Origin: Cyanobium sp. AMD-g
GTDB lineage: Bacteria > Cyanobacteriota > Cyanobacteriia > PCC-6307 > Cyanobiaceae
Reading direction: 5' to 3'
NCBI RefSeq assembly: GCF_024346395.1
Contig: NZ_JAGQCW010000001.1
Coordinates: 248,001-312,000, forward strand
Length of the DNA stretch: 64,000 bases
Part shown: positions 26,662-35,419 of the stretch, piece by piece
Layout of the letters: each line of letters starts with the position of its first letter
Position numbering within the stretch: position 1 is the first letter of the stretch
Program-made: the position numbers and the translations under genes
The notes under the pieces: model-generated
Databases searched by the model: none
The model's input: the letters and a program-made list of their open reading frames with translations, nothing else
Told to the model about the DNA's origin: nothing

Positions 26662-27807
26662 ATGGGACTGACTGACTGGATGGGCACCTTCGGGAGGGCC
26701 CAGTCACTTGACCTGAGCGCCGATCTCGAGCGCGGCTACGAAGCCGCCCTGCTCATCCAGAGCATCGAGATGGAGCACTACAACGACCGCCCGGTGCGTC
26801 CGGAACTGGAGCTGAGCATTCCGCGGGCCATGCAGGCCCAGGTGCTGCGCCGCTTTCGTGCCGCCCTGCAGGTCTGTCGTCAGGCCAGGACAGTGCTGGC
26901 CCCCTACCGCCAGGAACTCTCCGGACAGGAACTGCGCCAGTTCCAGCTGATCGACACGGTCACCGGCCGTTACGCCGTGGCCAGGGAGGAGCTGCCGGCC
27001 CTGAGTCGCTCGCCGGAGATGCTGCCCCGCAGCCTGGTGAGCGTGGTCGACACGGTGCGCCGCCAGCTGGATCCGGAAGCGGAGGCGAGTGTGGTGGCGG
27101 GCTTCCGCCGCCGCCGCGACTCCACCCTGGTGTCTCTGCGCATCCTGCTGCTGCTGATCCTGGTGCCGGTGCTGGTGCAACAGGTGAGCCGCACTTACGT
27201 GGTGTCACCGTTGGTGGATCGTTTCGCCCCCGACAACGCCTTCCTCACCTACCCCAGGCCCCACCTGGAGGAGAGGGCTGTCGAGAAGCTGCGCGTCTAC
27301 CAGGCCGAGATCGAGTTTGATGCGCTGCTGGAGGGCAAACCCCTGCCCAGCCGTGAGGAGCTCCAGACGGAACTGGCCAAACGGGCCCATGTCCTCAAGG
27401 AGGAGGCCGATCAGGAAAGCACCCATGCCATCAAGAATGTCCTGGCGGATGTCTGTGGCTTCATCGGCTTTGTGGCGGTCGCCATCGCCGGCCGGCGCGA
27501 TATTCAGGTGCTGCGGGGCTTCATCGATGAACTGGTGTATGGCTTGAGCGACAGTGCCAAGGCCTTCGCCATCATCCTGTTCACCGACATCTTCGTGGGA
27601 TTCCACAGTCCGGAGGGCTGGACGGTGCTCCTCGGTGGGATTGCCGACCATCTCGGATTACCAGCCCGGGAGAATTTCGTGATGCTCTTCATCGCCACGT
27701 TCCCGGTGGTGCTGGCCACGATCTTCAAGTACTGGATCTTCCGCTACCTCAACCGCGTCTCGCCGTCCTCGGTGGCCACCCTCCGCAACATGAACGGTGG
27801 CAGCTGA
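26662..27807 (+). CDS. pxcA: proton extrusion protein PxcA (CemA family)
   Basis: Inner-membrane protein needed for light-induced Na+-dependent proton extrusion; homologue of plastid CemA. The 381 residues have a soluble N-terminus and a C-terminal CemA domain with about four membrane segments: LVSLRILLLLILVPVLVQQ, VLADVCGFIGFVAVAIAG, and FVMLFIATFPVVLATIFKYW, with YGLSDSAKAFAIILFTDIF and FHSPEGW between them. It is shorter than the 420-470 residues of many PxcA proteins, mainly at the N-terminus. Its end overlaps cobU by 11 bases. Confidence 0.93.
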   Translation: MGLTDWMGTFGRAQSLDLSADLERGYEAALLIQSIEMEHYNDRPVRPELELSIPRAMQAQVLRRFRAALQVCRQARTVLAPYRQELSGQELRQFQLIDTVTGRYAVAREELPALSRSPEMLPRSLVSVVDTVRRQLDPEAEASVVAGFRRRRDSTLVSLRILLLLILVPVLVQQVSRTYVVSPLVDRFAPDNAFLTYPRPHLEERAVEKLRVYQAEIEFDALLEGKPLPSREELQTELAKRAHVLKEEADQESTHAIKNVLADVCGFIGFVAVAIAGRRDIQVLRGFIDELVYGLSDSAKAFAIILFTDIFVGFHSPEGWTVLLGGIADHLGLPARENFVMLFIATFPVVLATIFKYWIFRYLNRVSPSSVATLRNMNGGS

Positions 27808-28375
27808 GTCCCACTCCGGGGAGCCTCGCCAGCCGCACCTCACCCTCGTCAGCGGGCCCTCCCGGGGGGGCAAGAGCCGCTGGGCCGAACATCTGGCCGC
27901 CCAGAGCGGCCTCGCGGTGGTCTACCTGGCCACCGGACCATCCCTGCCCGACGACCCGTCCTGGCAGGCGCGGCTGCAGCGCCATCGCCAGCGGCGCCCG
28001 CCGCAGTGGGGCTGCCATGAGGTGGGCGGTGAACTCGCCGCCGCCCTCGCCGACCTGGAACCAGCCCAGCTGGCTCTGGTCGATTCCCTCGGCACCTGGG
28101 TGGCGGCCCATCTGGATCTGGAGCCCGAGGCCTGGGCCTTCCGCTGCAACGCGCTGATCACGGCCATCCGCCGCTGCCGGGCGCCCCTGGTGGTCGTCTG
28201 CGAGGAAACGGGCTGGGGCGTGGTGCCGGCCACGGCCGTTGGCTCCCGCTTCCGTGATCGGCTGGGGACGATGCAGCAGCAGCTCCAGGACCAAAGCGAA
28301 GCCGTCTGGCTCGTTCTGCAGGGCCGTGCCATCGATCTGCTGGCTCTCGGCCAGCCTGTGCCTCCCGACCACTGA
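27797..28375 (+). CDS. cobU: adenosylcobinamide kinase / adenosylcobinamide-phosphate guanylyltransferase
   Basis: Bifunctional enzyme of the nucleotide-loop assembly steps of cobalamin synthesis. The 192 residues show a P-loop GPSRGGKS (usual form GGxRSGKS), the QRHRQRRP segment whose His aligns with the GMP-accepting His46 of E. coli CobU, and the GWGVVPATAVGSRFRD motif. All key positions are kept despite the altered P-loop. GTG start inside the end of pxcA. Picocyanobacteria make pseudocobalamin, so the lower ligand used may be adenine (family knowledge). Fits with the B12-dependent metH in the window. Confidence 0.92.
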   Translation: MAAESHSGEPRQPHLTLVSGPSRGGKSRWAEHLAAQSGLAVVYLATGPSLPDDPSWQARLQRHRQRRPPQWGCHEVGGELAAALADLEPAQLALVDSLGTWVAAHLDLEPEAWAFRCNALITAIRRCRAPLVVVCEETGWGVVPATAVGSRFRDRLGTMQQQLQDQSEAVWLVLQGRAIDLLALGQPVPPDH

Positions 28376-28387
28376 GGGCCACCCCGC

Positions 28388-28882
28388 ATGCCCCGCGTCG
28401 TTCTCTACCAGCCGCAGATTCCGCCGAACACCGGCAACGTGGCGCGCACCTGCGCCGCCACCGGCTCGGAACTGCATCTGATTGAGCCCCTGGGATTCAC
28501 GATCAGCGACCGCCACCTGCGCCGGGCCGGCCTGGACTACTGGCCCTGGGTCTCGCTGCAGCGCCACGCCGACCTGGCCTGCTTCCAGGCGGAACGGCGG
28601 CGGCGGGGCGGCCGCCTGGTGGCCCTCAGCAGCCAGGTGGAGGCGGCCTACACGGATTTCCGCTTCCGCTGCGACGACTGGCTGCTGTTCGGGCGGGAGA
28701 CGGACGGATTACCGAACGCCCTGCAGGCGTCGGCCGAGGCGCGCCTCACCATCCCGATGGCCCGCCGGGCCCGCCCCGGCGAGGGGGGGGTCCGCAGCCT
28801 CAATCTCTCGGTGTCCGTTGGCATCGTGCTGTTCGAGGCCCTGCGCCAGCTCGGCCCGGCCGGGGGCGGCGAACACGGCTAG
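28388..28882 (+). CDS. trmL: tRNA (cytidine(34)-2'-O)-methyltransferase
   Basis: SPOUT-family methyltransferase of 164 residues that modifies the wobble position of tRNA-Leu. Motifs: LYQPQIPPNTGNVARTCAAT at the start, LIEPLGF, LLFGRETDGLP and the knotted C-terminal LNLSVSVGIVLFEALRQ. Length is typical for the minimal SPOUT family. It follows cobU by 12 bases, so the pxcA-cobU-trmL group is likely one transcript. Confidence 0.94.
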   Translation: MPRVVLYQPQIPPNTGNVARTCAATGSELHLIEPLGFTISDRHLRRAGLDYWPWVSLQRHADLACFQAERRRRGGRLVALSSQVEAAYTDFRFRCDDWLLFGRETDGLPNALQASAEARLTIPMARRARPGEGGVRSLNLSVSVGIVLFEALRQLGPAGGGEHG

Positions 28883-29003
28883 CCGAACGGATGGCGGCTG
28901 GTGTCCGGAACGTGTTGTGCCTGATGAACCTTGCTGCAGGAGGTTCATAGCGCTACTCTCTGGCCGACCCGCAGATGTTGGCTTCTCTGCCGGGTTTTGT
29001 CCG

Positions 29004-30041
29004 ATGGATGTGAAATGCATGAAGCCTTTCCGCTTGATTCTTCCCTTTCTCCTTTCCGCACCGGCCGTCGTGCCGCTCGTGGCTGTCCTTGCTGACGACA
29101 CCCCCAACACGGTGTCCACCGAAACTCTGCTGGCGTCCCTGCCCACATCCGCTGATCGGGTCTGGGTCAAGGTGCGCCGGCCTGTCTCCATCGAGGAGCT
29201 CTCCACCGCCCTCGACCTTGATGAGAGCCGCCTGGCCCGTCTGAACGATGTGGATGAAGACCATCGCTTTGGCAACGGCGACTGGCTGGTGGTCCCCTCC
29301 CGGGGCAAGGAGCGCCTCGGACGCATTGCCTCCCTCGATTCCTCCATCCAGCGCCAGTCCCCACCTGTTTCCACCCCTCCGCCGGTGGAGGACGACGGCG
29401 TGGTGCGCTTTGGCGACACGGTGCTGAAGCTGGCCCAGCGCTACGGCCTCAGCGTGGCCGAGCTGGTTCGGCTGAATCCAGGTCTGGAAACCGCCCGGCT
29501 CGTGGTGGGCAGCCAGGTGCGACTTGTCCAGTCGGCTCCGGGCCGGACCCGCATGCTGCTGGGCCTCAAGCCCTCGACCAGCGGCGGCATCAGCTGGCCC
29601 GACATCCCGGACTTTGGTGATCCCCAGCCCCCGTTCAATGGCGGCAACAACGCCCCTGCCACCACCTGGATCTGGCCCACCAAGGGGGTGTTCACCTCCG
29701 GCTTCGGTTGGCGATGGGGCCGGATGCACAAGGGCATCGACGTGGCCAACAACGTCGGCACACCGATCATGGCCGCCAAGGAGGGTCAGGTTTCCTTCGC
29801 CGGCTGGCATGAGGGCGGCTATGGCTACCTCGTGGAGATCGCCCACCCGGATGGCAGCCGCAGCCTGTACGCCCACAACAGCCGACTGCTCGTGAGCAAG
29901 GGCGAGGCCGTGACCCAGGGCCAGGTGATCAGCCAGATGGGCAGCACCGGCCGCAGCACGGGCCCCCACCTGCACTTCGAGATTCATCCCCCCGGACGCG
30001 GCGCCATCAACCCCTTGCAGATGCTGCCTCCCCGGGCCTGA
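29004..30041 (+). CDS. LysM / M23-family peptidoglycan metallopeptidase
   Basis: A 345-residue exported protein: signal peptide (LILPFLLSAPAVVPLVAVLA), two LysM-like modules (first near VKVRRPVSIEELSTALDL, second near VRFGDTVLKLAQRYGLSVAEL), then an M23 LytM domain. The catalytic-domain motifs HKGIDVAN and HLHFEIHPPG supply the zinc-binding residues (HxxxD and HxH), so the domain should be active or an intact amidase activator, like NlpD/EnvC-type proteins. ATG 29004 is used; ATG 29019 is an alternative. The long open frame upstream overlaps trmL and is not coding. Confidence 0.9.
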   Translation: MDVKCMKPFRLILPFLLSAPAVVPLVAVLADDTPNTVSTETLLASLPTSADRVWVKVRRPVSIEELSTALDLDESRLARLNDVDEDHRFGNGDWLVVPSRGKERLGRIASLDSSIQRQSPPVSTPPPVEDDGVVRFGDTVLKLAQRYGLSVAELVRLNPGLETARLVVGSQVRLVQSAPGRTRMLLGLKPSTSGGISWPDIPDFGDPQPPFNGGNNAPATTWIWPTKGVFTSGFGWRWGRMHKGIDVANNVGTPIMAAKEGQVSFAGWHEGGYGYLVEIAHPDGSRSLYAHNSRLLVSKGEAVTQGQVISQMGSTGRSTGPHLHFEIHPPGRGAINPLQMLPPRA

Positions 30042-30071
30042 GCCGGCGAGGGGGCTGTGAAGGTGATCGTC

Positions 30072-30077
30072 TAGGAT
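30072..30077 (+). promoter_or_regulatory. putative -10 element of tRNA-Met
   Basis: TAGGAT ends 10 bases before the first base of the tRNA, the usual position for a -10 box with a short 5' leader. No good -35 hexamer is seen 17 bases further up. Confidence 0.5.
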
Positions 30078-30087
30078 CACTTCGATT

Positions 30088-30161
30088 GGCTCGGTAGCTC
30101 AGCTGGTTAGAGCGTGGGATTCATAACCCCAAGGTCGGGAGTTCAAGTCTCCCCCGAGCCA
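30088..30161 (+). tRNA. tRNA-Met (CAT), elongator type
   Basis: A full cloverleaf can be folded: acceptor GGCTCGG with CCGAGCC, D-arm GCTC/GAGC, anticodon loop TTCATAA with CAT, variable loop AGGTC, and T-arm GGGAG/CTCCC with TTCAAGT. Discriminator A; CCA is not encoded. A G1-C72 pair excludes the initiator form. Position 31-39 is an A/C mismatch (30119 and 30127) at the base of the anticodon loop. tRNA-Ile2 (CAT with lysidine) cannot be fully excluded, but the body looks like elongator Met. Confidence 0.93.
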
Positions 30162-30208
30162 TTGTGGACATGTCAATCTGATCAATCGACCTGAAGGCTT
30201 GGTGCCGC

Positions 30209-30556
30209 TCAGCGCATCTCGATGGCGTTGAGGCGTTCACGGAAGCTGCGGGCATTGGCCGCTTCCTGACTTTCTGCACTGTCAACAGGAACCTGCACCG
30301 GAGCGATCACCGGCAGGGGGGCAGGGGCTGCCGCCTGGGGGGTCTGAATCGGGCGGCGGCTGCGCCCATAACCTCCGGCCTGGGAACGGTTCTGCAGGGC
30401 CCGGGTGAGGCTCTTGCTGCGGTTGGCGGCACCGACCGTCTCACCATCCTTGGGGCGGATCAGGGGGTTGCCCTTGAGTTCGGAGCGCAGCTGATTGATC
30501 AGCCGGAAATGACCGGTGGTGTTGTATTTGCGTAGAACGGCTGGATCCCAACCCAT
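30209..30556 (-). CDS. conserved cyanobacterial hypothetical protein
   Basis: A 115-residue basic soluble protein. The N-terminus MGWDPAVLRKYNTTGHFRLI followed by NQLRSELKG is the conserved part and resembles a short protein I recall as widespread in cyanobacteria. The middle is Arg/Ser-rich and the C-terminus Pro/Ala-rich, ending ERLNAIEMR. ATG 30556 is chosen over the longer frame because it starts the conserved segment; a TACGAT -10-like hexamer lies about 30 bases further up. Function unknown. Confidence 0.75.
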   Translation of the reverse strand: MGWDPAVLRKYNTTGHFRLINQLRSELKGNPLIRPKDGETVGAANRSKSLTRALQNRSQAGGYGRSRRPIQTPQAAAPAPLPVIAPVQVPVDSAESQEAANARSFRERLNAIEMR

Positions 30557-30647
30557 CGCGGATTCATCGCTTACTTGACAACCATCGTAGGGCCCGGCCC
30601 GGTGCAGGCAGCATGGGGGCTGATCCCCTCCCAAGGACGGCGCCACG

Positions 30648-31247
30648 ATGACCAGTACTGGCAGGCTCGTCGGCCTTCAGGCCCCCGACTTTCGCGCCAT
30701 CGCCGTGGTGGATCAGGAGTTCCGAGAACTGTCACTGCGTGACTACCGCGGCCGGCATGTGGTGCTGTTCTTCTACCCGCTGAATTTCACCTTCGTCTGT
30801 CCCACCGAAATCACCGCCTTCAGCGACCGGCACGCTGAATTCGCCCGCCTCGCCACCGACATCCTGGCCGTCTCCGTCGACAGCCCCTACAGCCATCTGG
30901 CCTGGGTGCAGACCGAGCGCAAGAGTGGTGGCCTCGGCGATGTGGCCTATCCCCTCATCTCCGACCTCAACAAGGAGATCGCCAGGGCCTACCAGGTGCT
31001 GGATGAAGAGGCCGGTACGGCCCTGAGGGGACTGTTCCTGATTGATCCCGACGGCGTGATCCGCCACAGCACCGTCAACGACCCGGCCGTCGGCCGCAGT
31101 GTGGATGAAACCCTCAGGCTGCTGCAGGCCTTCCAGTGGGTGCGGAACCATCCGGGCCAGGTCTGTCCCGCCGGCTGGACGCCGGGCGGCCGGACTCTGG
31201 TGGCCGATCCCCGGGGCAGTCGGGACTTCTTTTCCGCCCTGGACTGA
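30648..31247 (+). CDS. typical 2-Cys peroxiredoxin
   Basis: A 199-residue AhpC/TSA-family thiol peroxidase that reduces H2O2 and organic peroxides using thioredoxin. The peroxidatic Cys is in NFTFVCPTE and the resolving Cys in GQVCPAGW; the catalytic Thr and Arg (PTE; later [10 protein letters not shown]) are present. Likely roles are photosynthetic peroxide defence and redox signalling. Short intergenic spacing from the divergent hypothetical gene; convergent with purQ, 4 bases apart. Confidence 0.94.
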   Translation: MTSTGRLVGLQAPDFRAIAVVDQEFRELSLRDYRGRHVVLFFYPLNFTFVCPTEITAFSDRHAEFARLATDILAVSVDSPYSHLAWVQTERKSGGLGDVAYPLISDLNKEIARAYQVLDEEAGTALRGLFLIDPDGVIRHSTVNDPAVGRSVDETLRLLQAFQWVRNHPGQVCPAGWTPGGRTLVADPRGSRDFFSALD

Positions 31248-31251
31248 GCGC

Positions 31252-31905
<654 letters not shown>

Positions 31906-31918
31906 CGATCCGCTCCCC

Positions 31919-32185
31919 TCAACCGGCTTCGGCCAGATCCAGTGACCAGTCCTCGATCACCGGATTGGCCAGCAGACGGTCGCTGAGGAGTTCGAGTCGG
32001 GCCTGGGCCGTGGCCCGGTCCGGTGCCTCCAGATCCAGTTCGATCGCTTTGCCGATCCGCAGCCGTTTCACGCCCTCCACCCCGAGCCGGGCGGCGGCGG
32101 CCCGGGTGGCTTCCCCGGCGGGATCCAGCACGGAGGGGCGCAGGGAGACCTGAACGCGGGCGTTGAAGAGCGGCACCGGGGGCAC
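31919..32185 (-). CDS. purS: phosphoribosylformylglycinamidine synthase subunit PurS
   Basis: Small subunit (88 residues) of the three-part FGAM synthase. [20 protein letters not shown] and [20 protein letters not shown] are PurS signatures; in the complex PurS bridges PurQ and PurL. GTG start at 32185; 13 bases upstream of purQ. Small PurS with separate PurQ is the usual cyanobacterial arrangement. Confidence 0.94.
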   Translation of the reverse strand: MPPVPLFNARVQVSLRPSVLDPAGEATRAAAARLGVEGVKRLRIGKAIELDLEAPDRATAQARLELLSDRLLANPVIEDWSLDLAEAG

Positions 32186-32269
32186 GGACGTTTGTTAAAT
32201 CTTGGCAGCACGCCCCACCAGCCATTCCACGATTGACCAGCCTGTGGGTGGTCCCATGTTCCACTGGCC

Positions 32270-32632
32270 GTGGTGCCTTCCCTGCGGAGGTTTCTGCTGG
32301 ATCCGCTGGCCCCCCGGGTGCTGGCCTGGCTGATGGGTTTCACCGTGGCCTGTGCCGCCCTGCAGGCCCATTCGATTCCGGGCCTGGTGTCGCTGCAGTG
32401 CCGCCTGGCGGATGGGCCCTGGCAGGACTGCCACATGCAGGTGGAGGCGTTGGGCCTGCGCTGGTTCCTGCTGGTGGGGGGGCAGCGCATCGAGTTCCGC
32501 CACGACGGACGGGGCAAGGTGACGATGCTCAAACCCTCCGGAAACTGGCAGCCGGTCAACAGCCGCTGGGTGGAGAACACCGACCTTTGCTGGGATGGGG
32601 TCTGCGCCAGGGGGGACATCCCCCTCGACTGA
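32270..32632 (+). CDS. hypothetical protein with N-terminal membrane segment
   Basis: A 120-residue protein with one N-terminal hydrophobic stretch (VLAWLMGFTVACAALQAHSI) that may be a membrane anchor or an uncleaved signal. The rest is predicted to be a small exported domain with four Cys (LQCRL, DCHMQ, LCWDGVCARG), compatible with two disulfides. No family recognised. It is divergent from purS and convergent with cobW. Confidence 0.65.
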   Translation: MVPSLRRFLLDPLAPRVLAWLMGFTVACAALQAHSIPGLVSLQCRLADGPWQDCHMQVEALGLRWFLLVGGQRIEFRHDGRGKVTMLKPSGNWQPVNSRWVENTDLCWDGVCARGDIPLD

Positions 32633-32649
32633 CCCAGACCGGCGGGGGC

Positions 32650-33744
32650 TCAGAGGCGATCGAGGGCCTGGCGCAGGGGGCCGGCGGCTCCGCAGGTGGC
32701 CAGCACCACCAGCTCCAGACCATCGGCGTCCTGCTCGCCGGGCTCTCCAGCGGCCGCTTCGGGGGCTGGGGACGCGGTGCGCTCCTCGTACCAGCACTCG
32801 AGCCGACGGCCGACCCCCTGGATCTGCAACGGCAGCCGTTTGCCGGCCTGGCGCAACCGGCCCTTGAGCCGCACCACCGGATGCTCGATCAGCAACCGTT
32901 GCAGTTCCACCTCCAGGGCGGCCCGCTGCCAGCGGCCCGAGCGGCGCAGCAGCAGGGATTCCATCGCCACGTGGGCATGGTCGTGGTGGTCGTGGTGGTG
33001 GTCGTCGTCGTCGTGATCGTGATGGGGGTGTGCATCGATCTCCTCCCGGCCGGGGCCATCCAGCACCAGGGAAGGATCGAGGCGGCCCCGGGCCATCGGC
33101 AGCACCACGGTGCCGGGGCGCAGCCCTGCCGCCAGGCTGGTCTTCACCCGCTCGAAGGCCTCCGGCTCCAGCAGGTCGGCCCGGCTGACCAGCACCAGAT
33201 CGGCCGCACCGAGCTGGTCGGCGAACAGATCCTCGATGGCGCTGATGTGGTCGAGGCTGGGATCGGCCTGGCGCTGGGCTTCCACCGCCGCGGCATCACC
33301 CACCACATGGCCGGCGGCCAGGGCCTCCCCGTCCACCACCGTCACTACCCCGTGCACGCGGGTGCGGCTGCGGATCTCCGGCCAGCCGAAGGCGGCCACC
33401 AGGGGTTCGGGCAGGGCCAGTCCACTGGTTTCCACGACGATGCCGTCGAGGCGGTCGGCGCGCTCCAGCAGGCGGGTCATGGTGGGCAGAAACTCGTCCT
33501 GCACCGTGCAGCAAAGGCAGCCGTTGGCGAGTTCCACCAGGCGGTCGTCGAGCTCCTCCTCCGGGCAGAAGCCGCAGGCGGCGATCAGGTCGCCGTCGAT
33601 GCCCACCTCGCCGAACTCATTGACCAGCACGGCCAGGCGCAGGCCGCTTTCCAGCAGCAGGTGGCGCAGCAGGGTGGTCTTGCCAGCCCCCAGGAACCCG
33701 GTCACCACCGTGACCGGCAGACGTCTGGAGCGGGTGGCCGTCAT
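32650..33744 (-). CDS. CobW-family GTPase metallochaperone, His/Asp-rich
   Basis: A 364-residue G3E-family P-loop GTPase. N-terminal Walker A GFLGAGKTT, the metal-binding motif GCLCC, a switch region VVETSGLALPEP and an SRADLL guanine-specificity motif (SKxD variant). Between the GTPase and C-terminal CobW domain is a metal-binding-like run of His and Asp around residues 236-262 (HPHHDHDDDDHHHDHHDHAH). The family delivers Zn, Co or other metals; CobW itself supplies cobalt for B12 synthesis. Which metal is used here is unclear. Confidence 0.88.
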   Translation of the reverse strand: MTATRSRRLPVTVVTGFLGAGKTTLLRHLLLESGLRLAVLVNEFGEVGIDGDLIAACGFCPEEELDDRLVELANGCLCCTVQDEFLPTMTRLLERADRLDGIVVETSGLALPEPLVAAFGWPEIRSRTRVHGVVTVVDGEALAAGHVVGDAAAVEAQRQADPSLDHISAIEDLFADQLGAADLVLVSRADLLEPEAFERVKTSLAAGLRPGTVVLPMARGRLDPSLVLDGPGREEIDAHPHHDHDDDDHHHDHHDHAHVAMESLLLRRSGRWQRAALEVELQRLLIEHPVVRLKGRLRQAGKRLPLQIQGVGRRLECWYEERTASPAPEAAAGEPGEQDADGLELVVLATCGAAGPLRQALDRL

Positions 33745-33798
33745 CAGAGCAGACGCGAAGGCAGCACCGAAACCTAGGGGAGGCGGCGCTGCGCGGGT

Positions 33799-34335
33799 TC
33801 AGCGGCAGCCGAGGCTCTCGCTGGTGGCCACACCGGTGACGGGATGGCGGCCGGTCGCGCGGGCGCAGAGGGCTTTCTGCTCGGGCAGGTCGAGAACCGC
33901 ATCGCTGAAGTCGGCCCCCTCGATCTGGGCATCCCGGAAGCGGCTCTGCATGAGCATGGCGTTGCGGAACTGGGCCCCGCGCAGATCGGCGCCATCAAAA
34001 CGGGTGGCGAAGGCCACGACGTCCTCGAGATCGGCACCGCGCAGATCCGCCTGGCGGAGGTTGGAGGAGTTGAACACGGCTCCGCGCAGATCGGTATCGC
34101 GCAGGTCGAAGCCCTCCATGGAGGCCTTGAGGAATTCCTGCTGCTGCAGGTTGCGTCCGCGCAGATCGGGATCGAGATCCTGGAAGGAGCGCTGGGCCCG
34201 CAGTTCCGGGGCGGTGATCGCCAGGGCCGGCCCGGCCGGCAGCACCGACCAGCACAGCACCAGGGCGAGCAGGGGCCCCAGCAGGGGGACGATCCGGCGG
34301 CCGATCGCCACAAAGAACTCGAAGCTGGGGGCCAT
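33799..34335 (-). CDS. pentapeptide-repeat protein, probably thylakoid lumenal
   Basis: A 178-residue protein with an N-terminal signal-like segment (LLGPLLALVLCWSVLPAGPALA) followed by pentapeptide repeats of the A(D/N)LxG type: LRDTDLRGAVFNSSNLRQAD, then LRGADLEDV and FDGADLRGAQF. The repeats form a right-handed quadrilateral beta-helix. The C-terminus has a Cys pair (LCARATG and ESLGCR). Similar lumenal pentapeptide proteins (TL15/TL17 type) occur in plants and cyanobacteria; their role is unclear. Confidence 0.85.
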   Translation of the reverse strand: MAPSFEFFVAIGRRIVPLLGPLLALVLCWSVLPAGPALAITAPELRAQRSFQDLDPDLRGRNLQQQEFLKASMEGFDLRDTDLRGAVFNSSNLRQADLRGADLEDVVAFATRFDGADLRGAQFRNAMLMQSRFRDAQIEGADFSDAVLDLPEQKALCARATGRHPVTGVATSESLGCR

Positions 34336-34383
34336 GCCACACCGGTACGCTGCCGGTTCAAGCTATGGCAGACGCAGCCCGTC

Positions 34384-35049
34384 ATGAGCATGTCCCTGCG
34401 GGTGGTGGTGCCCCCCCATCCCCTGATCGGTCACTGGCTCACCCTGCTGCGCGATGGCGCCACCCCATCGCCCCTGTTCGCCACGGCCATGGCTGAACTG
34501 GGCCGTTGGCTCACCTACGAATCCCTGCGCGACTGGCTGCCCCATCGCCGTGTCACGGTCGAGACGCCCCTGGGCCGCAGCGATGGCCAGGTGGTGGATG
34601 CGGAGATTCCTCTGCTGGTGATTCCGGTCCTGCGGGGGGGCCTGGGCCTGTGGCAAGGGGCCCAGACGGTGCTGCCGTCAGCCCAGCTCGCCCACGTGGG
34701 CATCGAGCCCTGCGGGCCGGACCACAAGCCCCACTGGTTCCTGGATGATCTGCCGGCCAGCATCGATCCCCGCAGTGGCGTGCTGGTGTTCCTGCCCTGC
34801 CTCGCCAGCGGCTCGATCCTGCTGGCCCTGCTCGACCGGCTCCAGGGGCTCGGTGTGGAGGGCCCACGCCTGCGGGTGATCACGGCCCTGGCGGCCAATC
34901 CCGGACTGCAGGTCGTCGGGGAGCGCCACGGGCAGCTCACCATCTATTGCGCCGGCATCGACCCCGAGGTGGACGACCACCACCGCGTCGTTCCAGGCTT
35001 CGGGGAGGTGAGTGAACGGCTGTATGGAATCGCCTCCACCTCTGCCTAG
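34384..35049 (+). CDS. divergent uracil phosphoribosyltransferase homologue
   Basis: A 221-residue protein with UPRT order of motifs: HPLIGHWLTLLRD near the N-terminus, VIPVLRGGLGL (family LRAGLGM), the PRPP-loop region VFLPCLASGS at residues 135-144 and a C-terminal GIDPEVDDHHRVVPGFGEVS (family GYIIPGLGDA). The PRPP loop, DPMLATGGS in E. coli Upp, is here LPCLASGSI: the Asp is lost and a Gly is Ser. The fold is clear, but UPRT activity is doubtful. Divergent from the pentapeptide gene. Confidence 0.75.
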   Translation: MSMSLRVVVPPHPLIGHWLTLLRDGATPSPLFATAMAELGRWLTYESLRDWLPHRRVTVETPLGRSDGQVVDAEIPLLVIPVLRGGLGLWQGAQTVLPSAQLAHVGIEPCGPDHKPHWFLDDLPASIDPRSGVLVFLPCLASGSILLALLDRLQGLGVEGPRLRVITALAANPGLQVVGERHGQLTIYCAGIDPEVDDHHRVVPGFGEVSERLYGIASTSA

Positions 35050-35090
35050 GCTGGGTTTTCCCTTTCGGGCTCACCAACGCGTGCAGGTTC

Positions 35091-35372
35091 ATGGCTGATA
35101 CGAGGGAGCAATCGTCCGCCGGCGGAATCGTGCTGCTGGCGGCGGCCGCCGGCGCGGTGGCCGGAGCTGCGGGCCTGGCGGTCTGGCTGCTGCGCCGCGC
35201 CGAACGGCGGCACCTCGTGCAGCGCCAACTGCGGATGCTGCGCATCTCCCGGTTAGCGGAGGCCAGCGGCGAGCCGGTGGGCCGTGATCAGCTGCACGAC
35301 CGCGTCCAGAAGCTCAACCAGGCGATCGACGAGGTGCGCCGCCAGCTGGAGCAGCTGCAGCCCCAGCCCTGA
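35091..35372 (+). CDS. small single-pass membrane protein, hypothetical
   Basis: A 93-residue protein: one N-terminal membrane helix ([20 protein letters not shown]) followed by a basic linker and a C-terminal predicted coiled coil ([20 protein letters not shown]). Such small anchor-plus-coil proteins are common in cyanobacteria; no family is recognised. It lies between the UPRT homologue and ilvD, all on the plus strand, with a TAGGCT element just upstream (35047-35052). Confidence 0.7.
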   Translation: MADTREQSSAGGIVLLAAAAGAVAGAAGLAVWLLRRAERRHLVQRQLRMLRISRLAEASGEPVGRDQLHDRVQKLNQAIDEVRRQLEQLQPQP

Positions 35373-35419
35373 GGGCGCAGCCCCTCGGTAGGTTGCTGCA
35401 GATCCGATCCACCCCGGCC

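Noticed and set aside
32973..33030. Triplet-like repeat, possible microsatellite or CRISPR-like unit
   Set aside because: It encodes the His/Asp run of CobW; units are 3 bases long and lack spacers, so it is not a CRISPR.
32233..33777. 514-residue plus-strand frame across the small membrane protein and cobW
   Set aside because: Runs antisense through cobW and in another frame through the 120-residue gene; no motifs.
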